Numbered from the stretch's first letter, positions 51,407 to 59,855 are shown. The stretch is DNA of 64,000 bases from G963676095 sp963676095 (GCA_963676095.1 OY781040.1:6510001-6574000); one strand, 5' to 3'. Numbers and translations are program-made. Notes: generated from the letters alone by a model not told the origin.

Positions 51407-53464
51407 ATGTCTGTTCTGAATAAAATATTAACCGGTGTTATTGTTTTTATTGCAGGGATAATATATGCATTACTGCCATCTATTGATGCCGGTCAATTAA
51501 TGAACGGCACGCAAAGCGGTAAGAGTATCCTGTTTCTGGCTGTCATCCTGCTGCTGGCGTTCCTTTTCTTTTTCAGGTTTGCCTTTTCAGAACATTCCTG
51601 GTCTTTCAGGTTGAGTATTCCGGATTTTGCCATCGCTATATGGAGTATTTACCTGTTTTTGAATATGGCTGTGAAGCACATTCCGTTTTCATTGCAGGTA
51701 TTCGAATGTTGCGGGCTTTTGTTCCTGTATGTGATTTGCCGGAAGTCGGCTCCTGCTTATTACCCCTGGATATTCCTGTCGCTTGTACTGGGAGGGGGTA
51801 TACAGGCTGTATACGGAAACTTGCAGCTATGGGGGTATTATCCCTCCCATCACGGACTGTTTATAATGACCGGTAGTTTTTTTAACCCGGGACCTTATGC
51901 CGGTTACCTGGTCAGTGTACTGCTCGTTGCGCTAGGTTTTTACCTGTTCCGTGTTAATATAAATGAAATAGACAGGCTTTTTACCTGGTGCAATCGTTTG
52001 TTGAAACGAGTGGATCTGTCCCGGTTGCCTTTTTTCAAAAACAGGAAAGACAGGCCTGAAATAAAAAAAAGCGACGGACTATCATGTGAAAATTATAATA
52101 TTACCAGTACGGTGGCCGTTCTGGCCGTTATTTCTATTGCACTGGTACTGCCGGCTTCCCGCTCCAGGGCAGCCTGGCTGGCAGTAGTTGTTTCGGCTGG
52201 CTATCTCCTGCCGGCGAAGTACCCGGTCCGGAATATTCTTTCCCAATATTTGAACTCCGGCTTGAAGCGGGCAGGGGCTTTGCTGCTGTCGGCGGCGATC
52301 GTTGGGGCCTGCTTTTCCGGTTTGTACTTTCTGAAAAAGGGTTCTGCGGACGGAAGGGCCCTGGTTTGGACGGTAACCCTGGACCTGATCAGGGACCATC
52401 CGGCGACCGGCGTCGGCTTTGACCGGTTTAAATCCTGTTACATGGATTACCAGGCAGCTCATTTCATGCAGGATCCGGGATCGGCGGAAGCCATGGTCGC
52501 CGGGGATACCAATTATGCATTTAACGAGTCCCTACAGCAAACTGCCGAGAACGGGATTGTTGGCCTGCTCCTGGAGATGCTGGTCCTCCTTTGTGTTTTT
52601 ATTCCAGTCACTTTTGGGCCATTTAAACCGGCAAAGGAGCTTCAGCAGGGCAGTAACCATGACGAACCTTCGTCAACCATCTCCGGAAAACGAATAGTTA
52701 ACTATGGCGCAGGACAGCAAACGGATAAGTACCGGGTGATGCGGGCCATTGCCCAAGCCGGGGTTTTGAGCATCCTGGCTTTCTCCCTTTTTTCCTATCC
52801 GTTCCAGATCCTGCCGATCAAGATGAATTTGATTTTCTACCTGGCAGTATTATCTGGTTTGTCTCCCCAGGCGACTGTCTCTTTCCCCCGGATTTCCAAT
52901 GCCGCCGGAAAACGGGTTGTAGCGGGGGTTAAAGTTATTGCAGGGATCCTCCTGTTACTGGTTACGCTTACCGGTTTTCGCACACTATGCTCGTTTAACC
53001 AGGCTTACCGTGACTGGCAGGGGGCTTTCCGGGTTTATGAGATGGGGGCCTATGAGGCCTGCCTTGAAGATTACGGGAAAGCCTGGCCGGAATTGCGCTG
53101 CGATGGGGATTTTCTGACTAATTACGGGAAAGCCCTGTCCATGGCCGGGCAGCACCAAAACGCTGTGGACGTTTTGCATCAGGCTGCTGTTCATTATCCG
53201 AACACAGTGGTCTACACCGCACTGGGGGACAGTTATAAAGCCCTGGGCGAAGCCGGAAAGGCCGAGCAGTCCTACCTGCATGCGTGGTACATGAACCCCA
53301 GCCGCTTCTATCCGAAATACCTGTTGGCAAAATTATATGACGAAACCGGTCAGCGGGAAAAGGCTGTTAAAACAGCGAAAGAATTACTGAATAAAGAAAT
53401 TAAGATTGAATCGACTGCCATTGAGGAAATTAAAGTAGAGATGGAGACGATCATTGCAAAGTAG
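51407..53464 (+). CDS. O-antigen-ligase-like membrane protein with C-terminal TPR region
   Basis: 685 residues. About eleven membrane segments carry the O-antigen ligase/Wzy_C core: LPASRSRAAWLAVVVSAGYL, then GRALVWTVTLDLIRDHPATG and GVGFDRFKSCYMDYQAAHFM in the large periplasmic loop. The final about 150 residues are TPR-like (LTNYGKALSMAGQHQNAVDV, YTALGDSYKALGEAGKAEQS, YLLAKLYDETGQREKAVKTA). Family members join glycan chains to lipid or protein acceptors, including protein O-glycosylation ligases with TPRs. Being 15 bp from the fulvocin-like gene it may glycosylate or handle that product; this is inference. Confidence 0.8.
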   Translation: MSVLNKILTGVIVFIAGIIYALLPSIDAGQLMNGTQSGKSILFLAVILLLAFLFFFRFAFSEHSWSFRLSIPDFAIAIWSIYLFLNMAVKHIPFSLQVFECCGLLFLYVICRKSAPAYYPWIFLSLVLGGGIQAVYGNLQLWGYYPSHHGLFIMTGSFFNPGPYAGYLVSVLLVALGFYLFRVNINEIDRLFTWCNRLLKRVDLSRLPFFKNRKDRPEIKKSDGLSCENYNITSTVAVLAVISIALVLPASRSRAAWLAVVVSAGYLLPAKYPVRNILSQYLNSGLKRAGALLLSAAIVGACFSGLYFLKKGSADGRALVWTVTLDLIRDHPATGVGFDRFKSCYMDYQAAHFMQDPGSAEAMVAGDTNYAFNESLQQTAENGIVGLLLEMLVLLCVFIPVTFGPFKPAKELQQGSNHDEPSSTISGKRIVNYGAGQQTDKYRVMRAIAQAGVLSILAFSLFSYPFQILPIKMNLIFYLAVLSGLSPQATVSFPRISNAAGKRVVAGVKVIAGILLLLVTLTGFRTLCSFNQAYRDWQGAFRVYEMGAYEACLEDYGKAWPELRCDGDFLTNYGKALSMAGQHQNAVDVLHQAAVHYPNTVVYTALGDSYKALGEAGKAEQSYLHAWYMNPSRFYPKYLLAKLYDETGQREKAVKTAKELLNKEIKIESTAIEEIKVEMETIIAK

Positions 53465-53685
53465 GACTTTATGGCCCGGGGGAGATTGAGGGGAAGCGAT
53501 ATTATGACGTTTGTAAAAGCTCGGCATGGGACTGAGGAGGCGGAGCTGTGAAAAGGGAGCATGAAAATCAAAGTCTTTATTTTTTTATAATGACGCAAGG
53601 AAATCACTTGGTGAAAATGGTGGATGGCAAGTTCCATGTGGATAATTGAAAGTAATTTGAAAATAATCTATTAAGATCATCGATC

Positions 53686-53913
53686 ATGAGCTATTCTGAT
53701 TATCTGAAAAAATTATCATTTCTGAATGATCTCCTCAAGCAAGGAGATACCGGAACGGCGGAAGACCTGGCCGGGAAGTTAAATGTTTCAAGACGAACCG
53801 TATTTCGTTATCTGGATGAATTACGGATAAATGGGGCAGTTATCGGTTACTCAAAAATCCAAAAGACCTATTACTTCAAAAATAAATTCATTTTCAATAT
53901 TAATTTTTTGTAA
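53686..53913 (+). CDS. Small HTH protein
   Basis: 75 residues. The centre is a helix-turn-helix of the HTH_11/DeoR kind (TAEDLAGKLNVSRRTVFRYL, DELRINGAVIGYSKIQKTYY). There is no sensor or output domain. It is too short for a full DeoR regulator, so it may act alone as a small local regulator. It lies between the fulvocin-like pair and the NVEALA-like peptide gene on the same strand, which makes it a candidate controller of this locus. The 222-bp gap before it shows no other gene. Confidence 0.75.
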   Translation: MSYSDYLKKLSFLNDLLKQGDTGTAEDLAGKLNVSRRTVFRYLDELRINGAVIGYSKIQKTYYFKNKFIFNINFL

Positions 53914-54120
53914 AGTGCTATGAAATGGCACTCTGATTGGCTTAATTTTGAATAGATTATGTTTGTAATAAACAAACAGGTAATGAAAAAGAAAAGAACA
54001 AAAAGTCTAGATGTAAATTAATTCTCTTCTGGTTTAGTTCTTTGTATTTTAGGATCTTAGATAAAGATAAAAAAAGATAAAAGAGGCTAATCAATAAGCA
54101 TTAACTTAAAATTAATCAAA

Positions 54121-54381
54121 ATGAAAAGGAAAAAAAGTTTTGGAAAAATTGGGATCATTGTATTAGTGGTAATTGTTGCCGTTTTTGCAATGACAGTAAA
54201 CTTCGTCTCTAATAATGAAAAGACAGGAGTCGCAAAATCAGATGTGACATTGGTACAAAAGGCAGAAGCAGCTAATATTTGTGCTGAACTTTATTTTGGT
54301 ATATATCAGTGTTGTAAAGTTAAATCTGGTAGCTGCCAAATGGGATCTGGTGCAGTATATTATGGACCTATTTATTATTAA
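54121..54381 (+). CDS. NVEALA-like secreted cysteine-bearing peptide
   Basis: 86 residues. A basic start (MKRKKSFGKIG) and one hydrophobic segment (IIVLVVIVAVFAMTVNFVS) precede a short linker ending VTLVQKAEAANIC, which resembles the NVEALA region where these Bacteroidota peptides are thought to be processed. The remaining tail of about 35 residues has four cysteines (NIC, QCC, GSC) and ends in a Tyr/Gly-rich AVYYGPIYY. Function is unknown; family members are small, abundant-looking secreted peptides next to beta-propeller lipoproteins, as here. A 40-bp perfect palindrome follows the stop. Confidence 0.65.
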   Translation: MKRKKSFGKIGIIVLVVIVAVFAMTVNFVSNNEKTGVAKSDVTLVQKAEAANICAELYFGIYQCCKVKSGSCQMGSGAVYYGPIYY

Positions 54382-54394
54382 TTATTTTAAGTAC

Positions 54395-54434
54395 AATATA
54401 ATATATTAGTTTTTAAAAACTAATATATTATATT
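54395..54434 (+). terminator. Perfect 40-bp A+T-rich palindrome between peptide and propeller genes
   Basis: The right half from AAAAACTAATATATTATATT is the exact reverse complement of the left half; the centre is TTTTT|AAAAA with no loop. As RNA it would fold into a long stem that could end most transcripts after the peptide gene and let a few continue. It lies 13 bp after the peptide stop and 18 bp before the next ATG. Confidence 0.7.
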
Positions 54435-54452
54435 TATAAGTTCTCTATTCAA

Positions 54453-55556
54453 ATGAAAAGAATATTATATATAATTATATGTTTCGTTGCTTTTTCATGT
54501 AAAAGGCAACCAGAGAATGAAATTAAAACTATTGATGAAGTACTAAAATACTTCAATAAAACAATAAAAGTAAAGGCAGAAAACTTCCTGTCTGATACAT
54601 TGACGTTGATGAATCCTTTTGATTTTAAAATATTTAATGATGTGTTATTGGTTGAGGAAATAGTTAAGGTTGATAATAATATCTTTTCAGTGTATGATAT
54701 TCATAATCAAAAATTGATTGGGAAATTTTTAAAATTAGGGAAAGGACCTAATGAATTTTTAGGAGCAAGGATATTTCCTTGGCGAAATGATTCGCTTATG
54801 GTGTTGAAAGTTTTTTCGCGTGAATGCCAAATATTTTCACATTCAAAAATAAAAAGTTGTAATAATTTGCCAGATAGAAAAATTATATTTCAATCACCAA
54901 ATAAAGGAGAACAAATTGATCAATGTTTTTTTTTCAATAATAATATTATTACAAGTGGACAATTTAAGAATGGAGTATTTAATATATATAATACAAGTGG
55001 ACAGTATATTAAAACAATAGGTCAATACCCAAGTGTTAATTATAGTAAATCCATTGATAATTATGAGCTCGGTTATATATTTGGACCAACATACAGTTTT
55101 ATAGGCAATAATGATAAATTAATTGCCTATATATATCATGCAGGTTTCTCTATTACTGATAAGAATCTTAATGAAAGTTCAAAAATAATTTGGAATAAAC
55201 CTCTGATAGGTGAGGCTACCTATAAAGATGGGAAGCCAATTGTTTCCCAGAAAGGGCAAGGACTAATGTTAGGGGCAGGTGATATTACTGCAAATAATAA
55301 ATATATCTTCATCTCATTTTCAAAGTATGATTTTTATAGCTCAATGAAACTAGGAATTGAAAATGAATATGATTATATCCTTATTTCTGATTGGAAAGGT
55401 AATCCTATAGGTAAATTTGAGTTGGATAATCCAATAAAAGGTTCTTTGGAAATAGATACTTCTGGTAATTATTTATATGCTATGCGCGTAGATATAAAAA
55501 CAGGATTCCCCCAAATTATCAGATACAATATTTCAAAATATATACATGATAATTAG
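54453..55556 (+). CDS. Six-bladed beta-propeller lipoprotein (BF3164-like), copy 1
   Basis: 367 residues. The lipoprotein signal ends at CFVAFSC (Cys16). The body is a series of beta-blade-like repeats (IFSVYDIHNQKLIGKFLKLG, GKGPNEFLGARIFPWRNDSL, NIYNTSGQYIKTIGQYPSVN) as in the BF3164-like/TolB-type 6-bladed propeller family. Such proteins are common beside NVEALA peptides in Bacteroidota, and their role is unknown. The base composition is very A+T-rich compared with genes before 53.5 kb. The next gene starts 6 bp after its stop. Confidence 0.8.
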   Translation: MKRILYIIICFVAFSCKRQPENEIKTIDEVLKYFNKTIKVKAENFLSDTLTLMNPFDFKIFNDVLLVEEIVKVDNNIFSVYDIHNQKLIGKFLKLGKGPNEFLGARIFPWRNDSLMVLKVFSRECQIFSHSKIKSCNNLPDRKIIFQSPNKGEQIDQCFFFNNNIITSGQFKNGVFNIYNTSGQYIKTIGQYPSVNYSKSIDNYELGYIFGPTYSFIGNNDKLIAYIYHAGFSITDKNLNESSKIIWNKPLIGEATYKDGKPIVSQKGQGLMLGAGDITANNKYIFISFSKYDFYSSMKLGIENEYDYILISDWKGNPIGKFELDNPIKGSLEIDTSGNYLYAMRVDIKTGFPQIIRYNISKYIHDN

Positions 55557-55562
55557 GTGATT

Positions 55563-56096
55563 ATGGAGATTAAAAAATGTGTTTATAAATCTATTTTATT
55601 ATTGTTGCTGAGTCCCGTATTCACTTCATGTATAACAAATAATGATAATAAAGATAAGCTAGTAATTCAAGTAGGTGATACGATAAATTTAATGTTAAAT
55701 TCAGTTATAAGATATAATCAGCAAGATAGTTTATTCAGTAATAATGATTTTAAATTTAGAATAATTACTTATGGTAATGCATATTGCCGCCCATGTTGGG
55801 AAAAAATATTAAAATGGAAAGAATACTTACCACGATTTCAAAAATTTTCTCAAGTGACTTTTTTATGTTATGTGTATGCTTCACCAAAAGATTTTGACGA
55901 ATTAAATAATGAAGCAAAACTGAATTTTCCAGTCTTACTGGATACCAAAGAAAGATTTAGAATAGTAAATCGTTTAAGTAATATTCCAGAGGATTTAACA
56001 TTTTTAGTGAATAAGGATAATAAAGTTTTGTGCATTGGGCCACCATTTACTGATAAAAAATATAAAGAATATATTAAAATAATACAAGGAGAATAA
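55563..56096 (+). CDS. Thioredoxin-fold lipoprotein with CxxC
   Basis: About 177 residues from ATG 55563; a GTG at 55557 would add two. A hydrophobic start ends in SPVFTSC, a lipobox. The thioredoxin-like domain has FRIITYGNAYCRPCWEK with Cys75 and Cys78, then a beta-alpha pattern (FPVLLDTKERFRIVNRLSNI, EDLTFLVNKDNKVLCIGPPF). The cis-Pro position is the usual one before the last strands. It could form, isomerise or reduce disulfides in the periplasm, for example on the cysteine-bearing peptides encoded nearby. It is tightly coupled to the propeller gene upstream. Confidence 0.75.
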   Translation: MEIKKCVYKSILLLLLSPVFTSCITNNDNKDKLVIQVGDTINLMLNSVIRYNQQDSLFSNNDFKFRIITYGNAYCRPCWEKILKWKEYLPRFQKFSQVTFLCYVYASPKDFDELNNEAKLNFPVLLDTKERFRIVNRLSNIPEDLTFLVNKDNKVLCIGPPFTDKKYKEYIKIIQGE

Positions 56097-56199
56097 ATAT
56101 TTATATATAAAGCTATTAGTTCTACTTTAATAGATTAAATAAATGATTTAAGTATCTTTTATTCAATATTATATGTAGTTATTCTTTTAGTATTCTAGA

Positions 56200-56660
56200 G
56201 AAGTAATTGAAAAACAGATTTATCGTTCCGAGCAATGCTTAACGGTGCATAAAAGAAGTCAGGAATATGAAAAACACTGGCCTCAGTAGATCGGATGATT
56301 TGGGTTCATATTGCTGTATATCAGCATGTATTTCGTAAAAGGACCAAACATTTTTTTGATAAAGCGGAACTCTACACAAAAAAATATTCCTTCACCAATG
56401 CCAACCTGGAGCAATACACCAAAGAAGCCCTGGCTTATATGCAGGCTAGGCGGTTCTTTGTGGAGCTTTGTATTAAGGAATCAAAACAACAGTCTGATTT
56501 GTCTGTTAAACTGTTTGGATCCATTGCAACTGCTGCACCAGAATATGATTCAAATTATAAATACCAAACAATGGCATATTATGGTTGGAGTATTAATTAC
56601 GCATGTTGTAAACATTATACCGCAGAAAGTTGCCGATTGTATGCCTGTCTTGTGGACTAA
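56200..56660 (+). pseudogene. Decayed ORF, possibly with a second peptide-like tail
   Basis: A coding-like stretch (EKQIYRSEQCLTVHKRSQEY) is stopped at TAG 56290. Another frame continues from about 56295 for 121 codons: FFDKAELYTKKYSFTNANLE, EALAYMQARRFFVELCIK. The tail reads NYACCKHYTAESCRLYACL, which echoes the YQCCKVKSGSC pattern in the NVEALA-like peptide. I recognise no family. The frame break and the missing start suggest a broken gene. Confidence 0.35.
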
Positions 56661-56673
56661 AGTAATAACGGTG

Positions 56674-56848
56674 GAGGCTGTCTAAAAAGTCCGACAAGTT
56701 TTTTGAAGACTACCAGATTGAAAGTACAGGTTCAGTCTCTCGCCCCTAAATTTTCCCGAATTTAATTAGGGATTTGGAGGGGTGAATCACAGGACAGTTT
56801 TCAATTTGTAAGTTGAAAATCGTTAGAATCTACTTTTTGGACAGCTTC
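56674..56848. mobile_element. MITE-like element of about 175 bp
   Basis: GAGGCTGTCTAAAAAGT (56674-56690) and ACTTTTTGGACAGCTTC (56832-56848) are inverted copies matching at 15 of 17 positions. Such GAGGCTGTC ends are frequent on DDE insertion sequences. There is no transposase between them. No clear target duplication is seen. The right end is 16 bp before the start of the next gene and may supply its upstream region. Confidence 0.6.
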
Positions 56849-56864
56849 TTTAAAGGACGCAAAG

Positions 56865-57980
56865 ATGAAAAAAGTTACCATTTTTGTAGTAGTAATAATG
56901 TTTTCGTGTACTCGTACAACTACGACCAATACGGCTATAAAAAGTTTGGATATTTTTAGCCATCAGGTATCAAAAATAGACTATGATTCAATTAATATTG
57001 TGAGACTTGAATCAGAAAGAGACATTTTGCTTGGTGACCAGTTAAAAATGAAATTAAATCATGGCGAGATATTCATTGCCGATTTGGGGGTGCAGCATTG
57101 TATTTTTCGTTTTGATTCCAATGGAAAATTCATCTGTAAAATAGGAACAGAAGGCAAGGGGCCACAGGAATATCTTAATTTGATTGATTTTATTGTTCAT
57201 GGTGATACCATTGATATTTTATCAGGAATGGGAGCTAATTCAATGGTGACCGGATATCTTACGGATGGTAATTTTTTATATTCCCAAACAATAAAACTAA
57301 TTGCAACATCCTTTGAAAAATTAAAGTCTAAATATATATTTTATACCGGATATAATAAGAAGTTTCATAAATTCCGAATGTATATTACTAGTGAAGACGG
57401 GAAAACAGAGAAAACATTTTTACCCAATAAAACGGAGATAAATTTGCCTGTTTTTGAAAATAACTTTTTTAAAACAGATTCTTTGATTTATATCAAGGAG
57501 TCGTTCAATAATCAGGTTTATTCCCTTAGTGAAAAAGGTTTGACGGAAATTTATTTATTAGACTTTGACAAATATGCCATCCCTAAAGATTTTTTTGATA
57601 ATTCTCTTATGAAAGGATTTGAAATGCTAAATAAGCATGGCTTCGCCAATATCAAGAGTTTTTATGCAACAAATGATTTTTTTATTTTTGAAGTTACGGT
57701 TCAGAAACAGAAACAGGAAACCTTGATATATGATGTGGTATATGATAAGGGGAGTGAATGCTTATATCGCCGTTCATTTTCGGAAAATGATGATCATTGT
57801 TTAGCTAATTTAGTTTCTGTGACATCAAATAATGAATTAGTGTATTCGGTTTATCCCAGTATCTTTATAAAGAGAAAAAAAGATTTTGAAAGTTTACCTA
57901 TCGTTAATCCTCAAATTATTAATGATATTCAGGAGATGGACAATCCTATTCTGTTTTTTTGCAAAATCAAGAAAAAATGA
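56865..57980 (+). CDS. Six-bladed beta-propeller lipoprotein (BF3164-like), copy 2
   Basis: 371 residues. The signal ends at VIMFSC (Cys15). The blades show IVRLESERDILLGDQLKMKL, GEIFIADLGVQHCIFRFDSN, then GKFICKIGTEGKGPQEYLNL, the GxGPxEY element typical of the family. It is clearly related to the other propeller genes of the locus. The start overlaps nothing; the MITE-like element lies immediately upstream. Its stop overlaps the start of the next gene (ATGA), so translational coupling is likely. Confidence 0.82.
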   Translation: MKKVTIFVVVIMFSCTRTTTTNTAIKSLDIFSHQVSKIDYDSINIVRLESERDILLGDQLKMKLNHGEIFIADLGVQHCIFRFDSNGKFICKIGTEGKGPQEYLNLIDFIVHGDTIDILSGMGANSMVTGYLTDGNFLYSQTIKLIATSFEKLKSKYIFYTGYNKKFHKFRMYITSEDGKTEKTFLPNKTEINLPVFENNFFKTDSLIYIKESFNNQVYSLSEKGLTEIYLLDFDKYAIPKDFFDNSLMKGFEMLNKHGFANIKSFYATNDFFIFEVTVQKQKQETLIYDVVYDKGSECLYRRSFSENDDHCLANLVSVTSNNELVYSVYPSIFIKRKKDFESLPIVNPQIINDIQEMDNPILFFCKIKKK

Positions 57981-58567
57981 AACACGGAATAAGAATAACT
58001 TATCTTTGGGGGATATGCATAATTGTAGTTTTAACTCTCATTTTCTATAGCAAGAATGAAGTTGATAAAAATTCGATAATGAATTCTGTTGAAATTCAGA
58101 ACAGGAAGTTCGTGAAAGATTATCTAGTTAGGGATTCATTATTTCTAGGAGTTGCAGATCTGATACCTTCACTATTGTCAGAAATAGAAAGAACAAAAGA
58201 ATTTAGAGATACAAATGATGAAAAGCTGATTATGTGTATTCCTGAAGATGCATGCTGGAATTGTTTGAGTAGATATATAAAGGATCTTGAAAAAATTGGA
58301 AATAAATTTCATGTTAAGCCATTTATTGTCAGTTCCTCACATCATTTAAGGAATTTAAGACTATATTTAGAAAAGGAACAGCTGAAAGGTATTATTATAT
58401 GTCCAATTGAGAATTTGGGAAAAGGATCGCTCCTCTCTGGCTTAAAGCAAAATTCGCTTTTTCTGATCTGCAAACCGGGGCAACAACTCATTATTCCTTA
58501 TCTCGAATCGAAGGCTGTTGATCCTGTAAATTTTCTAATTTCTAACTATTATGAAATTAAAAATTAA
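57977..58567 (+). CDS. Membrane-anchored thioredoxin-like protein with CWNC
   Basis: About 196 residues from ATG 57977, whose ATGA overlaps the previous stop. One N-terminal membrane segment (ITYLWGICIIVVLTLIFYSK) anchors a soluble domain with a CxxC, CWNC at Cys93 and Cys96, placed after the strand EKLIMCIPEDA. The following HVKPFIVSSSHHLRNLRLYL and LKGIIICPIENLG fit a thioredoxin fold, though divergent. It probably acts outside the inner membrane on disulfides. No exact family is recognised. Confidence 0.62.
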   Translation: MKHGIRITYLWGICIIVVLTLIFYSKNEVDKNSIMNSVEIQNRKFVKDYLVRDSLFLGVADLIPSLLSEIERTKEFRDTNDEKLIMCIPEDACWNCLSRYIKDLEKIGNKFHVKPFIVSSSHHLRNLRLYLEKEQLKGIIICPIENLGKGSLLSGLKQNSLFLICKPGQQLIIPYLESKAVDPVNFLISNYYEIKN

Positions 58568-59042
58568 TACTTTCCTCATCTGCTTTTTGATTGTATTTAT
58601 AATTTTTTCTTATCTTATAATTTCCAAAAAATCAACCGATCATATCCTGATTTTGCCAACTAATAAAAAAATATTAGTTTACAATGATTCAATAAGATTT
58701 AGGGTCGATCCTTTCTCTGAACGAATTAAAGTTGTAACTTATCTTAAAGATAATGCCATTTCCGAAATTCCCCGATGGATTCCTTATATTAAGAAATATC
58801 CGGATATATCATTTATTTTTTATTTCAATTCGAGAAATCCTCAATATGTAATTGAAGGATTAAAGCATTTTTGTTTCCCTTTGCCAGTGTTTTGGGATAC
58901 AGAGAGTAAATACAAAGACTATGGATTAATCTGTTTTGTTGTAAATGAGACGAATGAGATTATTGAGATCACAAATCCTACTATGTCAAATTTTGACAAA
59001 TTACTAATGAGTTTAAGTAAAAATAATAAAGGTAAGGAATAG
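58551..59042 (+). CDS. Membrane-anchored thioredoxin-like protein without CxxC
   Basis: 163 residues, overlapping the previous gene by 17 bp. One membrane segment (TFLICFLIVFIIFSYLIISK) is followed by a domain that lines up with the CxxC lipoprotein at 55563: RIKVVTYLKDNAISEIPRWI against FRIITYGNAYCRPCWEK, then FPLPVFWDTESKYKDYGLIC and FVVNETNEIIEI. The CxxC is replaced by ISEI, so the domain is probably not redox-active and may bind a partner. Together with the previous gene it forms a propeller/thioredoxin/thioredoxin operon. Confidence 0.6.
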   Translation: MKLKINTFLICFLIVFIIFSYLIISKKSTDHILILPTNKKILVYNDSIRFRVDPFSERIKVVTYLKDNAISEIPRWIPYIKKYPDISFIFYFNSRNPQYVIEGLKHFCFPLPVFWDTESKYKDYGLICFVVNETNEIIEITNPTMSNFDKLLMSLSKNNKGKE

Positions 59043-59052
59043 CGAAAAAGCA

Positions 59053-59060
59053 ATACATTT
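59053..59060. repeat. Left 8-bp target duplication of the IS66-family element
   Basis: ATACATTT directly before the element is repeated exactly at 61659-61666 directly after it. Eight bases is the normal duplication length for IS66. Confidence 0.92.
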
Positions 59061-59140
59061 GTAAGCATTCGGTAAACCCCGTATTTTAAGTGGTCGTGTC
59101 GTTTTTTAAGTTTGTCAATTGCATCAATACAGACAGCGAC

Positions 59141-59497
59141 ATGTTAAACGAGAAAAAATTCCGGGCTATCTACGACGATTTTCAGGCGTCCGGGTTATCC
59201 ATCCGTGATTATTGTGCGAATCAGCATATGAGTGAAGCTAAGTTCTTCTATTGGCAGAACAAGCTAAAAGGACAGCTTCCGCCCAAAAGAGGATTTGTAC
59301 CGGTGATTTTTGGAAACGGACCACAGGCATCCCGGCTTCCATCGCCAGGACAGAATTGTCCGGAAGCTTTTCCAAATCCGGCTGCCAACCAAACGATTTG
59401 TTGTGAGATCAACTATCCCAACGGAGTACGGGTAAAACTGGAGGGTGTGTCAAATCCGGAGATGCTCAGGTCCCTGTTGCTTTTAACACAGCCATAG
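59141..59497 (+). CDS. tnpA: IS66 TnpA-like HTH protein
   Basis: 118 residues from ATG 59141; the in-frame GTG 59090 is less likely. An N-terminal HTH reads FRAIYDDFQASGLSIRDYCA, then HMSEAKFFYWQNKLKG, as in IS66 OrfA proteins. The C-terminal half is Pro-rich and less conserved. It is needed for efficient IS66 transposition, though its precise role is not settled. The stop is 1 bp from the tnpB start. Confidence 0.88.
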   Translation: MLNEKKFRAIYDDFQASGLSIRDYCANQHMSEAKFFYWQNKLKGQLPPKRGFVPVIFGNGPQASRLPSPGQNCPEAFPNPAANQTICCEINYPNGVRVKLEGVSNPEMLRSLLLLTQP

Positions 59498-59498
59498 C

Positions 59499-59855
59499 AT
59501 GTTCAGTCTTACATCGTCCATGCGGTATTATCTGTATTCGTACCCGACAGATATGCGCCGGAGTTTTTACACCCTCAGCGGCATGGTAACTAACCAGATG
59601 GGACGTAACGTACAGGACGGGGACGTGTTCATTTTTGTTAATCGTCCCTGTACAAGCATGAAAATCCTGCACATGGAATGTGGCGGTCTTGTAATCTATC
59701 ATCTCAAGCTGGAATCAGGATGTTTCAAACTTCCCCTTTTTGATGAAAATACCAACACCTTTCAAACCAGTTGGCAGGATCTGATGATGATGGTTCAGGG
59801 GATTACTCCCGATAAAAAAGTGAATAAAAAAAGGTGGGGAAAACCTTTAAAATAA
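59499..59855 (+). CDS. tnpB: IS66 TnpB (Orf2-like)
   Basis: 118 residues. Typical IS66 Orf2 text: YYLYSYPTDMRRSFYTLSGM, GDVFIFVNRPCTSMKILHME, and the C-terminal SWQDLMMMVQGI. It is the short accessory protein of the element and is unrelated to IS200/IS605 TnpB. It sits between tnpA and the transposase, all in one orientation. Confidence 0.92.
   Translation: MFSLTSSMRYYLYSYPTDMRRSFYTLSGMVTNQMGRNVQDGDVFIFVNRPCTSMKILHMECGGLVIYHLKLESGCFKLPLFDENTNTFQTSWQDLMMMVQGITPDKKVNKKRWGKPLK

Noticed and set aside
53465..53685. Very short peptide frame near 53590-53649
   Set aside because: Only 19 codons with no supporting signal.
56311..56685. 124-codon ORF overlapping the decayed ORF
   Set aside because: Lower-quality alternative frame of the same DNA, with no recognisable features.
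56674..56848. Claim of a full insertion sequence
   Set aside because: No transposase inside and no clear target duplication, so only a MITE-like call is supported.
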